Source of the DNA: Larix kaempferi
Lineage: Eukaryota > Streptophyta > Pinopsida > Pinales > Pinaceae
Length of the DNA stretch: 64,000 nt
Direction: 5' to 3'
NCBI GenBank assembly: GCA_027924585.1
Contig: BSBM01000600.1
Span: 16,303,001 to 16,367,000, forward strand
Shown here: positions 46,908-58,718 of the stretch, piece after piece
How the letters are laid out: each line of letters begins with the position of its first letter
Position numbering within the stretch: position 1 is the stretch's first letter
The notes under the pieces: generated by a model
What the model saw: only the letters and a program-made list of their open reading frames with translations
Told to the model about the DNA's origin: nothing
Databases searched by the model: none
Translations under genes and position numbers: made by a program

Positions 46908-49900
46908 ATGTCAGAACCACCACGAAGGTCACGACGAGTACAGGGAAAAATCCCTCCACCACCACCACCTCCACGGACCTCCGGTCCACCTGCACCATGC
47001 ATTCCCGCTCCTCCTAGCCGCGGTGCTGGTCGAGGGAACATTCCATCGCCGATAGATACTACATCATCAGTTCCGCCTATAACTATTACTCACAGCACAG
47101 TCTCAGAATCTCTTGAAGCTTCTGCAACCACTAGCATATCTGAGATTTCTACTGTCACTTCACCCACTGTTATCCCAGAGATATCTGCTACAGTGGACAC
47201 CATTACAATGGCTAAATCTAGTACAGCCTAAAACACTAGACCAGAGGTCATCCTCCTACCTGATGTCAACACCTCCCGTCCATCAGACACTTTTCATGAT
47301 GACACAGACGGATCTGTTGGCACCACCGAAGGGTCCGACCAGGATATACCTGGCTTGATTTCAGTCCCAGGTGGGTATGTCGAAATCATTGAAGACACTC
47401 GACTTCCTGACACACCTTTTGAACCTAATTATGGCTTCATCACTTCCCAGGCGGAGCTTCCGCCTGTTATCACTATGTCACCCAGCGTTCATCCGCAGGA
47501 AACAAGTACTTCTAGCAATGTACCTCATAGTATATCTCTCCCCAACCTTCCTCCAGGACATGAAATAATGGCTTCCATCCAGTCTAGTATGGTTAGTCTA
47601 GCAAATTCCTCGTTAATATCGGCACAGTTTAAACGCAGCACAGAGCAAATGCTCTCGGCAGCTTCTAGATATCCCCCTGTTACTCGTCCTTCTGACTATC
47701 GAGATCCCAACATCCCGTCTAGTACAGAGTTTCGTCACTCCTATGCAGACGGCTCCGGACCTTCGGATGTTACTATACTTAGGTTCCCGCTGGATCCCCA
47801 AAATCCTTGTCAGGACATGAACTCGGACCCAGTTTTCGATGGTCCTCCTATCATTGAACATGCTATGGACGACTCCAATACCCCTGGGTTAAATTCCCCA
47901 CATTTGCTGCCATCACCCATTTTTGGCGCACATTCTATGAGGGATAACCCAGTTTTTTCTCCGTCCTCGCCTGTCAGATATGGAAGATCCCCTCCCCAAA
48001 TCGGCACTTTTGGCACCGTTGGCCAATCCACACTATCATATTTGGCCAGCGGTGGAAGAACACCGAGTCATACTGCTGGATCTTCTAGTTGGACCGGAGG
48101 ATCACCTTCGGCCACTATTTACACTATCTCAGGAGGTGGACAACCGACTGCAGTGGTCCCCAACTCCAACATCCAAACTCCCCCTGGTGGGCCATCAACC
48201 GAACCAGCTGGAGGACAACCTTTTGTTGGGAACCCTGTTCCTACTCAACAGCCTCTTCCTATAGGGCCATCCAACCCATCTGCTGGAGGACAACTCATTG
48301 GCTCCATCCAACAACCCTCCCAACCAGCAGCATCTGCTCAGTACGATATGTACAACACACCTGGCAGCGGGCAACCTTATTCCGGTGTTCCAACCGGGCC
48401 TCACTCTCAACATCCCCCGTCAGGTATGCTTCCTTCTTGGGAATCTCAAAACCCACAGAGTGGGGGGTACTCACTATTTGGAAACTGGAACCAAGCTGGG
48501 GGGCAATCTTAGATTCCCCCCAACTTGAATTATGGCTTCCCTTACCCTTCAGCTGCTACAACTCCATGGAAACCATCCCTTCAATTTTCACACGCTCCTC
48601 AAGCAGGAACGAGCCTTCCATGGACACCATCGTCGCAGCCACCCCCCAACCCTGCTATGGCAAACCCTCCACTTACTCAGTATAGTGGTAACATCCATGG
48701 AACACAACAATTCCAAGGAACTTTTCCCCAACCAGGAACAACAACCATTCCTGGGTTTCAGCAACCCCAGGGTACCATACCCACTCAGCAGAACATCCAC
48801 CAATCGGTTACTTATAATCAACCGGTTAACCAGATGACTTATTACCCACAAAACTTCCAGCAGTACCCCCCGGGAAACACATATGGGTATAACACGCAAC
48901 AGTACGCTATGTAGGCCCCCCCCAGGTTTCTCTGCACCGCATGGTTATTACTCATACCCGCAGACTAATCGTCAACTTCCCTTTTCGGCCACACTTGACT
49001 TACCTGATTTGTCGAGGCTTATTAATGATCCTATATGGCATGAACCTCACTGGCCACCCATTCCAGCCAAACTACCATCGGACATTCCTAAGTTCGATGG
49101 TAAGCCCGGGGAAGATCCCAAGAACCACATGATGACCTTCCATCTTTGGTGTTCATCCAACTCCTTGATGGATGATTCCATTCGACTTCGGCTCTTCCAA
49201 CGTACGCTTACCGGCATGGCAGAAAAATGGTACATCGAGCTGCCACAAAACTCTTTTCGTGATTTCAACACCTTGGCTATGCAGTTTCTAACTCATTTCC
49301 AGCTCCCCATCTGGTATGAGACTGGAACAGAACTATTAACCTCATTGCGTCAAACCACTTCTACACACATTTCGGATCACATCCATGAGTGGCGACGACG
49401 CCGTAGGCTAATTAAGGCACCCATTCCGGATCAGCTACTCGTTGATTGGTTCACGAAATCTTTTTTGCCTCCCATAGCCAGAGATATCGCTATGCGTGGG
49501 CCGGTTACAGAAGAACAAGCCATCTCGGCAGCCCAGTACATGGATTTGGTATACACTCAATCCGGTACTTTACATGAACTTCTTCCTCATGCCACCCGCG
49601 TTAACACTGATCCAACCAAACCTACCACTGAACCTCCCATTGATGGTATTGTCGGTTCAGTCAAAACCCATCCTACTACCAACTTGACGGGACAACAAGC
49701 TTCCGCTTCCCCCGCTTTACCCCAGGCTACTTCAAAAACAACTACTTCTCCTGCTATTTCCTCCGAAGTGAACGCAGTTCAATCTACGTCACAACCATTC
49801 AGGGGAAAGAAGAAAAACAATCGTGGTAAACCTAAGAAAAACTAGCAGGAGAACCCCAAGCCACAACCCACCCAGAATGACCAGAAACCAAATCGAAAGG

Positions 49901-50037
49901 CTAAGTTTCCCTGCCTAATTTGTCAAGATGATCACTACACACGTGACTGTCCCTACAAGGACGAAGTCAACAAATTTGTTAAAGGATCCTCTCACCCAGC
50001 AGTTTTAACTAACCCTTTCCCTCAACAACAACAGCAG
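46908..50037 (+). pseudogene. Tat-like gag with long disordered N-terminus
   Basis: Gag forms the particle. ATG 46908 starts MSEPPRRSRRVQGKIPPPPP. The first ~670 codons (to 48914) are Pro/Ser/Gly/Gln-rich and repetitive, with GGQP/GGQL recurring, and look disordered. In-frame stops lie at 47229 and 48510. At 48916-48923 an eight-C run moves the frame by one. After it a conserved gag domain runs to 49845 (WHEPHWPPIPAKLPSDIPKFDG, GMAEKWYIELP). A TAG at 49843 follows KKN, then the frame continues to a zinc knuckle CLICQDDHYTRDC near 49912-49950. The conserved domain and knuckle are certain; treating the disordered stretch as part of gag is likely but inferred. Confidence 0.85.
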
Positions 50038-53000
50038 ATGGTTTCCCAAGAAACCCCCCAAGGGAGCAACCCGACCAATCCTACCCGCGGAGAGATGTCC
50101 ACAAACCGCGAAATACTGATGACGAGTAATGAAGAGATTCATATAACCACTCGTTCAAAGACATACGACAACCCTACAAGTTCAAACAAACAACCCGAGA
50201 TAGCTAAAGGCAAATCTCCTGTTGAAGATCCGACTCCTATCCCCCCCCCTACCGGTCATCTCCATATCGAGAGACCGCTTACGGACACAGTGCTACGCCC
50301 ACCCAAGGGCACCATACGAAAGGCGACATTTAATCCCAATGCGCAAGCTTCCCAAAATTACAACACTGTTGAGGATTTGGCTAAAGCACCTTGCACCATG
50401 TCGACTCTCAAGGTTCTTCAACACTGCCCCATGCAGCGTAGAACCTTATTTTCAGCACTGGGGGCAATGGACCCAGATACTTCAAACTCTATCATGTTTA
50501 ACTTGGAACATGCCAAACCTTGGCTTTCTCACCAGTTAGCCTTCCAAGTTCACACAAAAATCCATGGAAATAGCATCCACCGCATTGTTTTAGATGAAGG
50601 TGCTTCCACGTCGATCATGTCTTTGAACTGCTGGAGAGCCTTAGGCTCACCCGAAGTTACGACTTCTCCCACTACTCTTAGGGCGTTTGATGGACACGGT
50701 TTTCGACCTTATGGACTCATTCCCTCAATTGGTGTTGAACTGGGGGGCAAAACAGTATCCATACACATTGAAGTCATAGATGCACCATTGGATTACAATC
50801 TCCTACTTGGATGGAACTGGTTTTATGGCATGACTACCATAGCATCTACAGTCTTCCGGATTGTGCAATTTCCTCATGAAGGGAAAATTGTCACTATTGA
50901 TCAACTCGATTATTGTATCCCCGACTCTCATCAAAACTCCGCCAACACCATCCCGTTATTGGATCAACCTCGGTACCGGTTCCAAGACATTCGTGTTGGT
51001 CTCATGAAGGATTCTTCCCTTATTGGAGTTTTTCCAGAGCTGGGAACCCATGTTCAACCAGTCAACATGATTTCATCGAATGTCACCCCTTCCAATGATT
51101 CATGGGTGATTCCGAGTCCTACTCAGATTGAAGACTACGACAACTCTATGCCTTTGAACAGAAACCTCGTAGCATATGAAGCGATCCAATCAACCACCGA
51201 TTGGGTCAACTATTCTACTCATCACACCATGGTGCAGCTCTCGGTTGAAACTCATCCAAACCCACCACTTATCGATCCTCTCAATTTATTTTTCCCATTG
51301 ACGAATCAATTATGGAGGTTATGTGCGGTGATGAGCCACCATGGGGAGATTTTCATCATCGATCTTCATTCCCCACCATTCAGCCACTTGAGCCTGATAC
51401 AAAACCCAGTTCTTCACTTGGGATGGTTCAAACCAAGTTCCCCACTTCCCTCGACGAGGTATTTTCCGAAGGAAACTTGGCTAGCCTTATGGCAACCACT
51501 CCCATTGATATTTCAGTGAAGCCTGGTATCGTGGAAAACATACATATCGGCAAAACATGTACTCCCCTCGAAATGGAGTTCTATAGTGCCTACTTCAAAA
51601 CTTTCCACGATGTTTTTGCTTGGAGTTATGAATAAATGCCAGGAATAGACCCCTCAATTGTGGTTCATGAAATTCCAACATTCCCTGGAACCCGACCTGT
51701 TCAGCAAAAACTTCGACCCGTCCATCCTCATAAGGCAGCCGCTATTAAAGCTGAAGTTGAAAAACTTTTGCGTGCTGGTTTTATCTATCCTGTCCCATTG
51801 GCAGAATGGGTATCCAACATCGTTCCCATAGCCAAGAAACAGGGAACGATTAGAGTCTGTGTCGATTACCGCGACTTGAACAAGGCTTGTCCAAAGGACA
51901 ACTACCCAACTCCGTTCATCAACCAGATCATCGATAACTGTGCCGAGAGTGTCATCTTTTCATTTATGGATGGCTTTTCTGGCTATAATTAGATCGATAT
52001 CCTTCCAGCCGACCAGCACAAAATGGCCTTTATCTGCCCTTGGGGGATTTTTGCATATCGAAAGTTACCTTTTGGCCTTAAAAATGCCGGGGAAACTTTC
52101 CAACGGGCGATGTCCTACGCATTTCACGACATCAAACATATTGTAGAACCATATCTTGATGATCTTCTCGCTCACTCTCGGACCCGGGAAGACCATCCTG
52201 ACCACTTAAGTGCCATTTTCGAAAGGTGCCGTCGCTACAATATACGTTTGAACCTGCATAAGTGTGTCTTTTGTGTAGAAGCCGGAAAACTATTGGGATT
52301 CATAGTCTCCAAAAGCGGGATACGTTTAGATCCTGCGAAGGTAGAAGCTATCTTAGCCCTGCCTTCACCCACCAACATTCCAGAACTTCAATGTTTGCAA
52401 GGGCATGCAAACTTTCTACGCCGTTTCATCTGCAATCTTTCTGAGATAATAAAAGGCTACATGAGGCTTCTCAAGAAGAACGTTCCCTTTATCTGGGATG
52501 ACGAAGCCCAACGCTCCTTTGACAATCTAAAGGCAGCCTTAACCAAAGATCCTATGATCCAACCCCCCGATTACACACGGGACTACATTCTTTATCTCGC
52601 AGCTTCGACTTCCACCATTGGTATGGTGCTAGTCTAGGAAGACCACAACGGCATAGAACATGTGGTATACTATCTTAGTAAGAGTCTTCTCGACTCCGAA
52701 ACTCGTTATTCACATGTTGAAAAACTGGCTCTGGCAACAGTATTTGCTATCCAGAGATTTCGTCATTACATTCTACTCCACCAGACCACTGTTATAGCCG
52801 ATTTCAATCCAATGTATTATATCCTCACACGTCAAGTGCTTGGGGGCAAATAATCTCGTTGGATCGTCATCCTTCAGGAGTTTGACTTAGAATTTGTCAA
52901 AGCCAAGTCCAAGAAGTCTTTGGTCTTTGCAGAGTTGATTTGTACCTTTCCCCGTGCTACCGAGCCATCCGAGCCCATCGATTCTCTTCCTGATGAATCG

Positions 53001-54272
53001 TTGTTCCTCATTAGCACATCTGATCCATGGTACGGGGATATTCTATTATATCTCCAAACCCGACGCTTCCGCCCCGACCTCACTCGCGATGAATGTCGAC
53101 GCATTCGACATCACGCAAAATACTACCTCATAGTCAACGATACTCTTTATCGACGTGGTGTCGACACCATTCTTCGATGTTGTTTGACCTTAGATGAGGC
53201 GGAACACATTCTTAATGACTACCATGTTGGAGCATGTGGTGGTCATCTCTCTGGGATGGCTACGGCCCAAAAAATACTGCGAGCAGGATACTTCTGGCCC
53301 TCAATTTTCAAAGACTGCATTGAAACAATCAAGAAGTGTCCACCATGCCAATTCTTTCATAGAAAAACACACTCGCACCCTGCTTTACTTCATCCTGTTA
53401 TTGCCATCGGCCCTTTTTCCAAATGGGGCATAGATTTCATGCACTGTAAGCCCACTTCAGCCGGGGGGCATAGCTATGTCATAGTAGTTGTTGACTATTT
53501 CACAAAATGGGCTGAAGCAATGCCTACGTATGCTGAGGACGGCAAAACAGCAGCGCAATTCATATTCAATCATATTATAGCTAGATTTGGTGTCCCACAA
53601 TCCATTGTGACCGATCATGGCTCCCATTTCAGGAACCATATGATCGAAGAACTAAGTGCCAAGCTGGGTTTTCGCCATGAAAACTCAACCCCGTATTACC
53701 CACAAGCTAATGGCCAAGTTGAAGCCATTAACAAAGTCCTGAAACGAATGATTCAGCGTATTGTGGGTACCCAGAAATCCAACTGGCACTCAGCTCTATT
53801 CTCAGCACTATGGGCATACCGAACCTCAGTGAAAAGTGCTACTGGGTTTACACCATTCCAATTGGTGTATGGCCTAGAAGCCATTTTTCCGATTGAATGT
53901 GAAATTCCATCACCTAAGATAGCCATAGAGCTACTTCCCCACACCACTTCCGAAGAGGAACGGTTTCTATACCTAGCCAAGCTAGATGAAACCCGTCGCG
54001 ACGCTGCTTTAGCTAATGAAGCTCATAAAAAACGCATCAAAGCTCAATATGAAAAATCCGTTCAACCTCGGATCTTCAATGAAGGTGACCTCGTACTTAC
54101 ATATGATCAAATGCATGATAAACTCGGAAAAGGAAAACTTGAATCTATGTGGCACGACCCCTTTGTTGTAAAACGTGTCTTGGAAAAAGGAGCCTATGAA
54201 CTAATCGATTGTGATGGTACGCCATTGACACGGCCCTGCAATGGGCTATACCTCAAACGCTTCTATGCGTAA
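50038..54272 (+). pseudogene. Tat-like pol: protease, reverse transcriptase, RNase H, integrase
   Basis: Protease near 50560-50830 with VLDEGASTSIM in place of the usual D-S/T-G, and LLLGWNW later. A shift in a T-run near 51288 moves to the next frame, which holds the rest. Reverse transcriptase from about 51650 has VCVDYRDLNKACPKDNYP, SFMDGFSGYN and active site YLDD near 52152. RNase H is at 52570-52850. Integrase has a zinc finger with CPPCQ near 53340, a core with WGIDFMHC, VTDHGSHF and GQVEAINK (complete D, D, E), and ends at 54272. No chromodomain. In-frame stops at 51633, 51990, 52635 and 52851; those at 51990 and 52635 are Gln-type CAG to TAG transitions. Confidence 0.93.
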
Positions 54273-54449
54273 GGTTACCCCACGCGGGTTACTTGTTTTA
54301 CATAATGTACTTAGTTTTCTTTTACTCATTTTTTGGTGTGCGCGTGGACCTCATGTATCCACTCTTACTTTGACTCGTGATTTTATGCGCAGATGTTTGC
54401 CTACTTCGGATTCGCCGACGGTGCAAGCTGACATACCCGGAATCTTGCT

Positions 54450-54806
54450 TCCGCAGCATGGGTAATTTATTCTCCCACTGGAAAGTTGATTTCTTCAGGA
54501 GCCAATTGTTTAGGTCCTGCAATCAATAATATCGCGGAGTACCATGCAGTCATTGGTCTCTTGACGGAGGTTGCTTCACTCGGAATTGACTCCCTATCAG
54601 TCTTTTTAGATTCCCAACTCGTGGTTTCTCATCTAAACCGTGTTTACATAGTTCGCGATCCTATACTACTTCATTTATTTCAGAGAGTACACCTCTTGGA
54701 ACGGTCATTTAATTTCATTTCATATCAACACGTACCGAGAGAATTCAATTGTATAGCTAATTCATTAGCTAATTACATTTTGGATTGGCATCTTGCCCAT
54801 ACATAA
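54450..54806 (+). pseudogene. Archaeal-type RNase H domain after integrase
   Basis: A second RNase H downstream of integrase. The frame reads VIYSPTGKLISSGANCLG from 54462, then NIAEYHAVIGLL with the catalytic Glu, VFLDSQLVVSHL with the catalytic Asp, and HVPREFNCIANSLAN, where the usual Asp in NxxADxLA has become Asn. The first strand with the first Asp is lost or lies in the disrupted stretch 54290-54460. Tat elements are known to have acquired such an archaeal-like RNase H. It ends at TAA 54804-54806. The mutated last motif would weaken activity. Confidence 0.85.
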
Positions 54807-55011
54807 ACACATCATAAAAAAAAATATAAAATGCACAAGTCATTGTAAATAAATAGATCATGAAAATAGGTCCATATCACTGTATATAAGAGTGTTTTTC
54901 CAAATACATAGAGTTTGTGTCAAAGACAAAATTTGGGACCAAATCCCATACAAAAATTTGGCTCTCAAAGCCTACATATTGTATACATGCCACAAAAGAC
55001 AAAAAGACCAT

Positions 55012-56335
55012 CTAAGGAGATCTGGGAGATCTATCATGTCCCTCGTCAGATTCCTTGCGCTGCTGGTGATAATACACTACAACTCGAGCCACCCTACGAA
55101 GAAGTCGACCAATACAACTAGGCACACCTACAGTATGCCGCTGGAGATGCAAAGGGACGTCATCCATCCTCATAGCAGGGATACCATGAGTTAAGCCCTG
55201 TAAGTTTCTCTCTATGTCCCGGACTCCTCCTACTTCATCTTCGTCCTCCTCCTCGTCGGGAGCGGCTTGGCGATCAACACCACCGCGACGTAATGGCGAG
55301 TACCCAGCTGGTCTCTATGGTCCACGATCTGCGACATGCATACGAACATACATTAGAAATATTTTACACATTCTAAAAAAGAAATAAAAATCATATATTC
55401 AAAAAAAATATATATATATATCCATGAAGGTCATACCTGAGTTGTCCCAATCCTCGTCTTCTGGCAGTGCCAAGTCGATGTCCTCGCAGAAGTCCACCCC
55501 TGCATATGGGTAGTCATCAATCATAACTATTTGTTCCTCAAGCCAGGAGAAGAAGTTCTCACCAAAAGCCAAGCGCTGAGGTCCCCCAAGACGTCCTGCA
55601 TAGTCGCTCCATCGAGCCATCCATGGCTCAGTAGGTGGACGGGGGGGTATAGCTATCTGTGGGCGCAATAATGGCACCCTCGCCAAAAAGAAGGTGACTA
55701 GGACGCTCCCATAGCCAAATTGGGAATTCTCTCCAACCCTACACTTGTGCACTTGTTCTTTGAGAGTGGTCAACACCGCCTCACACCAGTTAAATACTGT
55801 TCCCCGCCATACAATCCACTACAAGTTTCATCTGTGTACGGGACGCCTGATGGGGACCCACACTCCCTGCTGCACGTGTGATGGTGAACAAAACAGTTTT
55901 TAAAGGAAGTTCTGTAACATCTTTGATGACCACCTTCCCGCTTTTCTTACTCGAACCCTGGTAGCAATATCGAGCAATCAAAGCATCAGTGCTCGATTCT
56001 GAGGCTGTGTATCCGGTAAAGTTCACCCGGGCCCCTCTTTTTGAGAGGCCTGTGAGAAAGTAAATGTCCTCGAGTTGAATTTCAAGGATGTGCTCTCCCA
56101 CTCGGAAAGCTTGAATGTCAGGGTCCCACAATTGAATAAGATGGGTAAGAAGTTTGGGTTGCTGACGAATGCCTTTGGTCTTGAAGAATTTCAACAAACC
56201 GCACTCCTGCAACGCAGTCACAGTCGGTAGGTCATTTTCGGCCGCCAAATCATCTACTTCGTGCTCTCTTTCTTTCCAACTGACCATTTTGACCCAAACA
56301 AATTGCAAACTCCTGCAAAAGGTCAGGGGAAACAT
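55012..56335 (-). pseudogene. Spliced antisense gene, plant mobile domain-like
   Basis: Antisense to the retrotransposon. The main exon starts after an acceptor (CTTTTGCAG) at 56313; the first ATG in the conserved style is MVSWKEREHEVDDLAAENDL near 56287. The region LQECGLLKFFKTKG, DPDIQAFRVGEHILEIQLED and IYFLTGLSKRG resembles the plant mobile domain found in MAIN-type proteins and in transposons. One frameshift in GGGG near 55803. A donor CTCAG|GTATGA at 55437/55436 and acceptor CGCAG at 55329 remove a 108-bp intron and join to exon 2 (55328-55012), open except for one TAG, acidic then basic, ending at 55012. A further 5' exon could end at a CCAG|GTGAGA donor near 56639. Antisense ORFs between pol and 3' LTR are reported in Tat elements; role unknown. 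Confidence 0.75.
55329..55436 (-). other. Predicted intron of the antisense gene
   Basis: 108 bp, GTATGACC ... GCATGTCGCAG on the minus strand, AT-rich with a TA run (55405-55420), which preserves the frame across the join. Inferred from consensus and frame. Confidence 0.65.
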
Positions 56336-56432
56336 TTAGTAACTATTTAACAACTTGGTTTCAGAAAAAAATTTAAGAAAAATCGATTTTTTTCATCTTA
56401 ATTTTCGCCTTCATCGTGCCTGGGTCAGATCT

Positions 56433-56535
56433 TACCGCGCTGTACTGCACAGTACCACGCTTCGGCCTAAAGACACAGCGCGGTACTGTCAAACAGTACC
56501 GCGTTTCTCGATATACCCCCCGCGCGGTAGTGTGG
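56433..56535. promoter_or_regulatory. CGCGGTA/TACCGCG motif cluster near the antisense gene start
   Basis: Five copies of a core GCGCGGTA(G/C)TGT or its complement within about 100 bp, in both orientations: about 56433, 56451 (mutated), 56477, 56494 and 56522. Related clusters lie at 44285-44395, 45341-45455 and 58873-58980. They may be binding sites for an element-encoded or host protein; this is inference. Confidence 0.55.
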
Positions 56536-56639
56536 AGGGCGATTTTTGCCCAATAGGGCTTGCCCAAAAAATCAATTTTTCTTACTGAAAGCAAATTGTT
56601 CATACATCAAATGAAAAAGAAGCTTGAGAGCTCTCACCT

Positions 56640-58702
56640 GGCGCAGACGGTTGTTGAAACGGTGCCCTGAAACTCCCGATATGGATCCTTGAAGTTTTGC
56701 TCCTCAAGTGGGTAAAATCTCCTCTTTGGGTAAAAACACAAGTGAAATGGTAACTTTCTCCTTTTACCTATTCTTTATATAGCTTTTTCATTTATTTTTT
56801 ACTTATTATTTTATATGGTTAAAATAAAACCCATTTCACATTACTAATATCTGGTTTTATGAGCACTTTATTGACAGGATCTCCTTTAAAAAGCGATATA
56901 TTCACTAGCGTTTATTCATAGTTTGACCTTCATTTTGAGCCTACTTTATCTTTTTCGTGCTCTGGATTAAAACTTGAAAAAGATTCCAAGCACTTTTACA
57001 CCCATGTTGTGCTTGTCAAACTCAAGTAAATGGTGTCGAGTTCGATCAGCTTTACTCATGCTCGTTAAAACGATGAGGAAAGTATTATCCTGGTTGTATT
57101 TTATTCTTTTTTCGAACCAGAATGATTAAAAAATTACGAAAAAGACCATTGGAGTCCATAGTTAAGCTCTTTTCAGAATCCCTAAAATTGAAAAGATTGC
57201 CAAATGATCTTGACTCTTTCACACTTGTAAAAGTATTTGAAAGGTCGTCTATTCGGTGATAGGTTACCCCTTTTTCGGCCCGTCTAGACTATTTATGAGA
57301 AAGGTATACCTCAGTCAATTTCGGCTGGGAGAGTTCTCTCGGGAATTGTTTTACACTTTTTCGGGATCGAGGGACTAAATTTACGAAAAAGTACATTGTG
57401 GAGCTTCCTTTAAGTTTTTCAGGCTCTCTAAATGTGAAAAACTACCGAGTTTCCCTTCCTTGGACTTGTTAAAATTTAACATCGAAGGACCCACTTTGGG
57501 ACGAACCCCTCCTTTTTGAGGTTCGTAAAACATGTGATATTGGACTCATCCATGAGATGAGCTACACCGAGCATTTGTTATCCTCTTCAAGCTCGAAAAA
57601 CAACAAAGAGGTACTCATCTATCATGTCGGGGGAATATGGGAGAACAAGTCAAGTTTATTTTTGGCAGCTTGTCAGTCGTTACCTTTGAACATGGCATGT
57701 GTCTGTCCCTTGTCTATACTGGGTATCTATTTTTTGCTGAGTTATGGTCATCATCCTGAGTCGTCTCCCTAGCCACGAGCCTACTCATTTGGTGTCTATC
57801 CTCTGCTTTCAATAATCCCTGCTGCCAAGTCATGTTACATACCGTTATATGTTCAAAGGGTTGTATTGTTCAGAGTCGTTCATTGTGTCAGGCCTCCGCT
57901 GTGTCAGTACATACTCCATTGTTTCATCATCTTATCGTTCGTTCCGATTTCGTGTTGATGATGTGGGAATCATTATGGCCCACCTTCGACGAGTCTATTC
58001 CTGTCGACACCAAATCACTATCCGGGAATTGGACTTAGAGATCAACCATTGGTACCTTGGTACCTCCATGCCTCAATGGCAGGTTTCCTCGTGTTCGACA
58101 GTAGTTTTACATCACTGACCTTTGATCGAACAATCTCTCGAATGCTTGACATCAACTCATATATTCGCATTTCGTTGAGATGTACTTCAGATACCTTGGG
58201 GATCATCGTCATCATTCGTGATTTCCCTCGCATTTGTTAACGGTTCACATCATTGATCGGTAATCAAATGGTTTCTACCATGTTCGACTTCAACACTTTG
58301 TAATCACATGGCTAGATTCGTATCATTTGCGATCGGGTAGAAGACCCTGGGCGCACCCTTGTATCTTGATTGCGTCTAGGTTGCGATGGAGATGTCTTTT
58401 GTATTGTCACACAGATCCACTTTTTGTATTGGTCGTGGCTGTGTTATTACTGTCTCATGGATCTACGCTTTTTCATAGTAGCCATGATTTGTCCACAGTC
58501 TATATCATCTCAGTACTCATGGATCTGCAATGTATTGGTCAGCAGCCATGCTTTGAGTCATTTGTTTCCGAGCATGGGAATGCCCACCTCGGTGGTATGT
58601 CTAACACCTTGTTTATGTTTCACCTCCTTGTCGCTCTCCTCGATGCTATCTCTGCACACTATATTTGTAAAGTCTTTCGGCCATCAGTTCCTTCTTACCT
58701 CA
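56640..58702 (+). other. 3' region of the Tat-like element
   Basis: No recognisable protein. Around 56950-57500 the word ACGAAAAAG and variants recur at irregular spacing, giving a loosely repetitive texture. Some plus-strand frames from 57557 to 58710 are open but short and lack motifs. Long non-coding 3' regions are normal in Tat elements. Confidence 0.5.
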
Positions 58703-58705
58703 CAC

Positions 58706-58718
58706 TTTAGGGGGCATC
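58706..58718 (+). promoter_or_regulatory. Polypurine tract of the Tat-like element
   Basis: TTTAGGGGGCATC immediately precedes the 3' LTR. Short and interrupted, but in the correct place. Confidence 0.7.

Noticed and set aside
56373-56603. Minus-strand frame over the CGCGGTA cluster as a coding exon
   Set aside because: It falls in the predicted intron or leader of the antisense gene and reads the repeated motif; no conserved protein word is seen.
57557-58710. Plus-strand frames as extra genes in the Tat-like element
   Set aside because: Short, overlapping in several frames, no recognisable domain.
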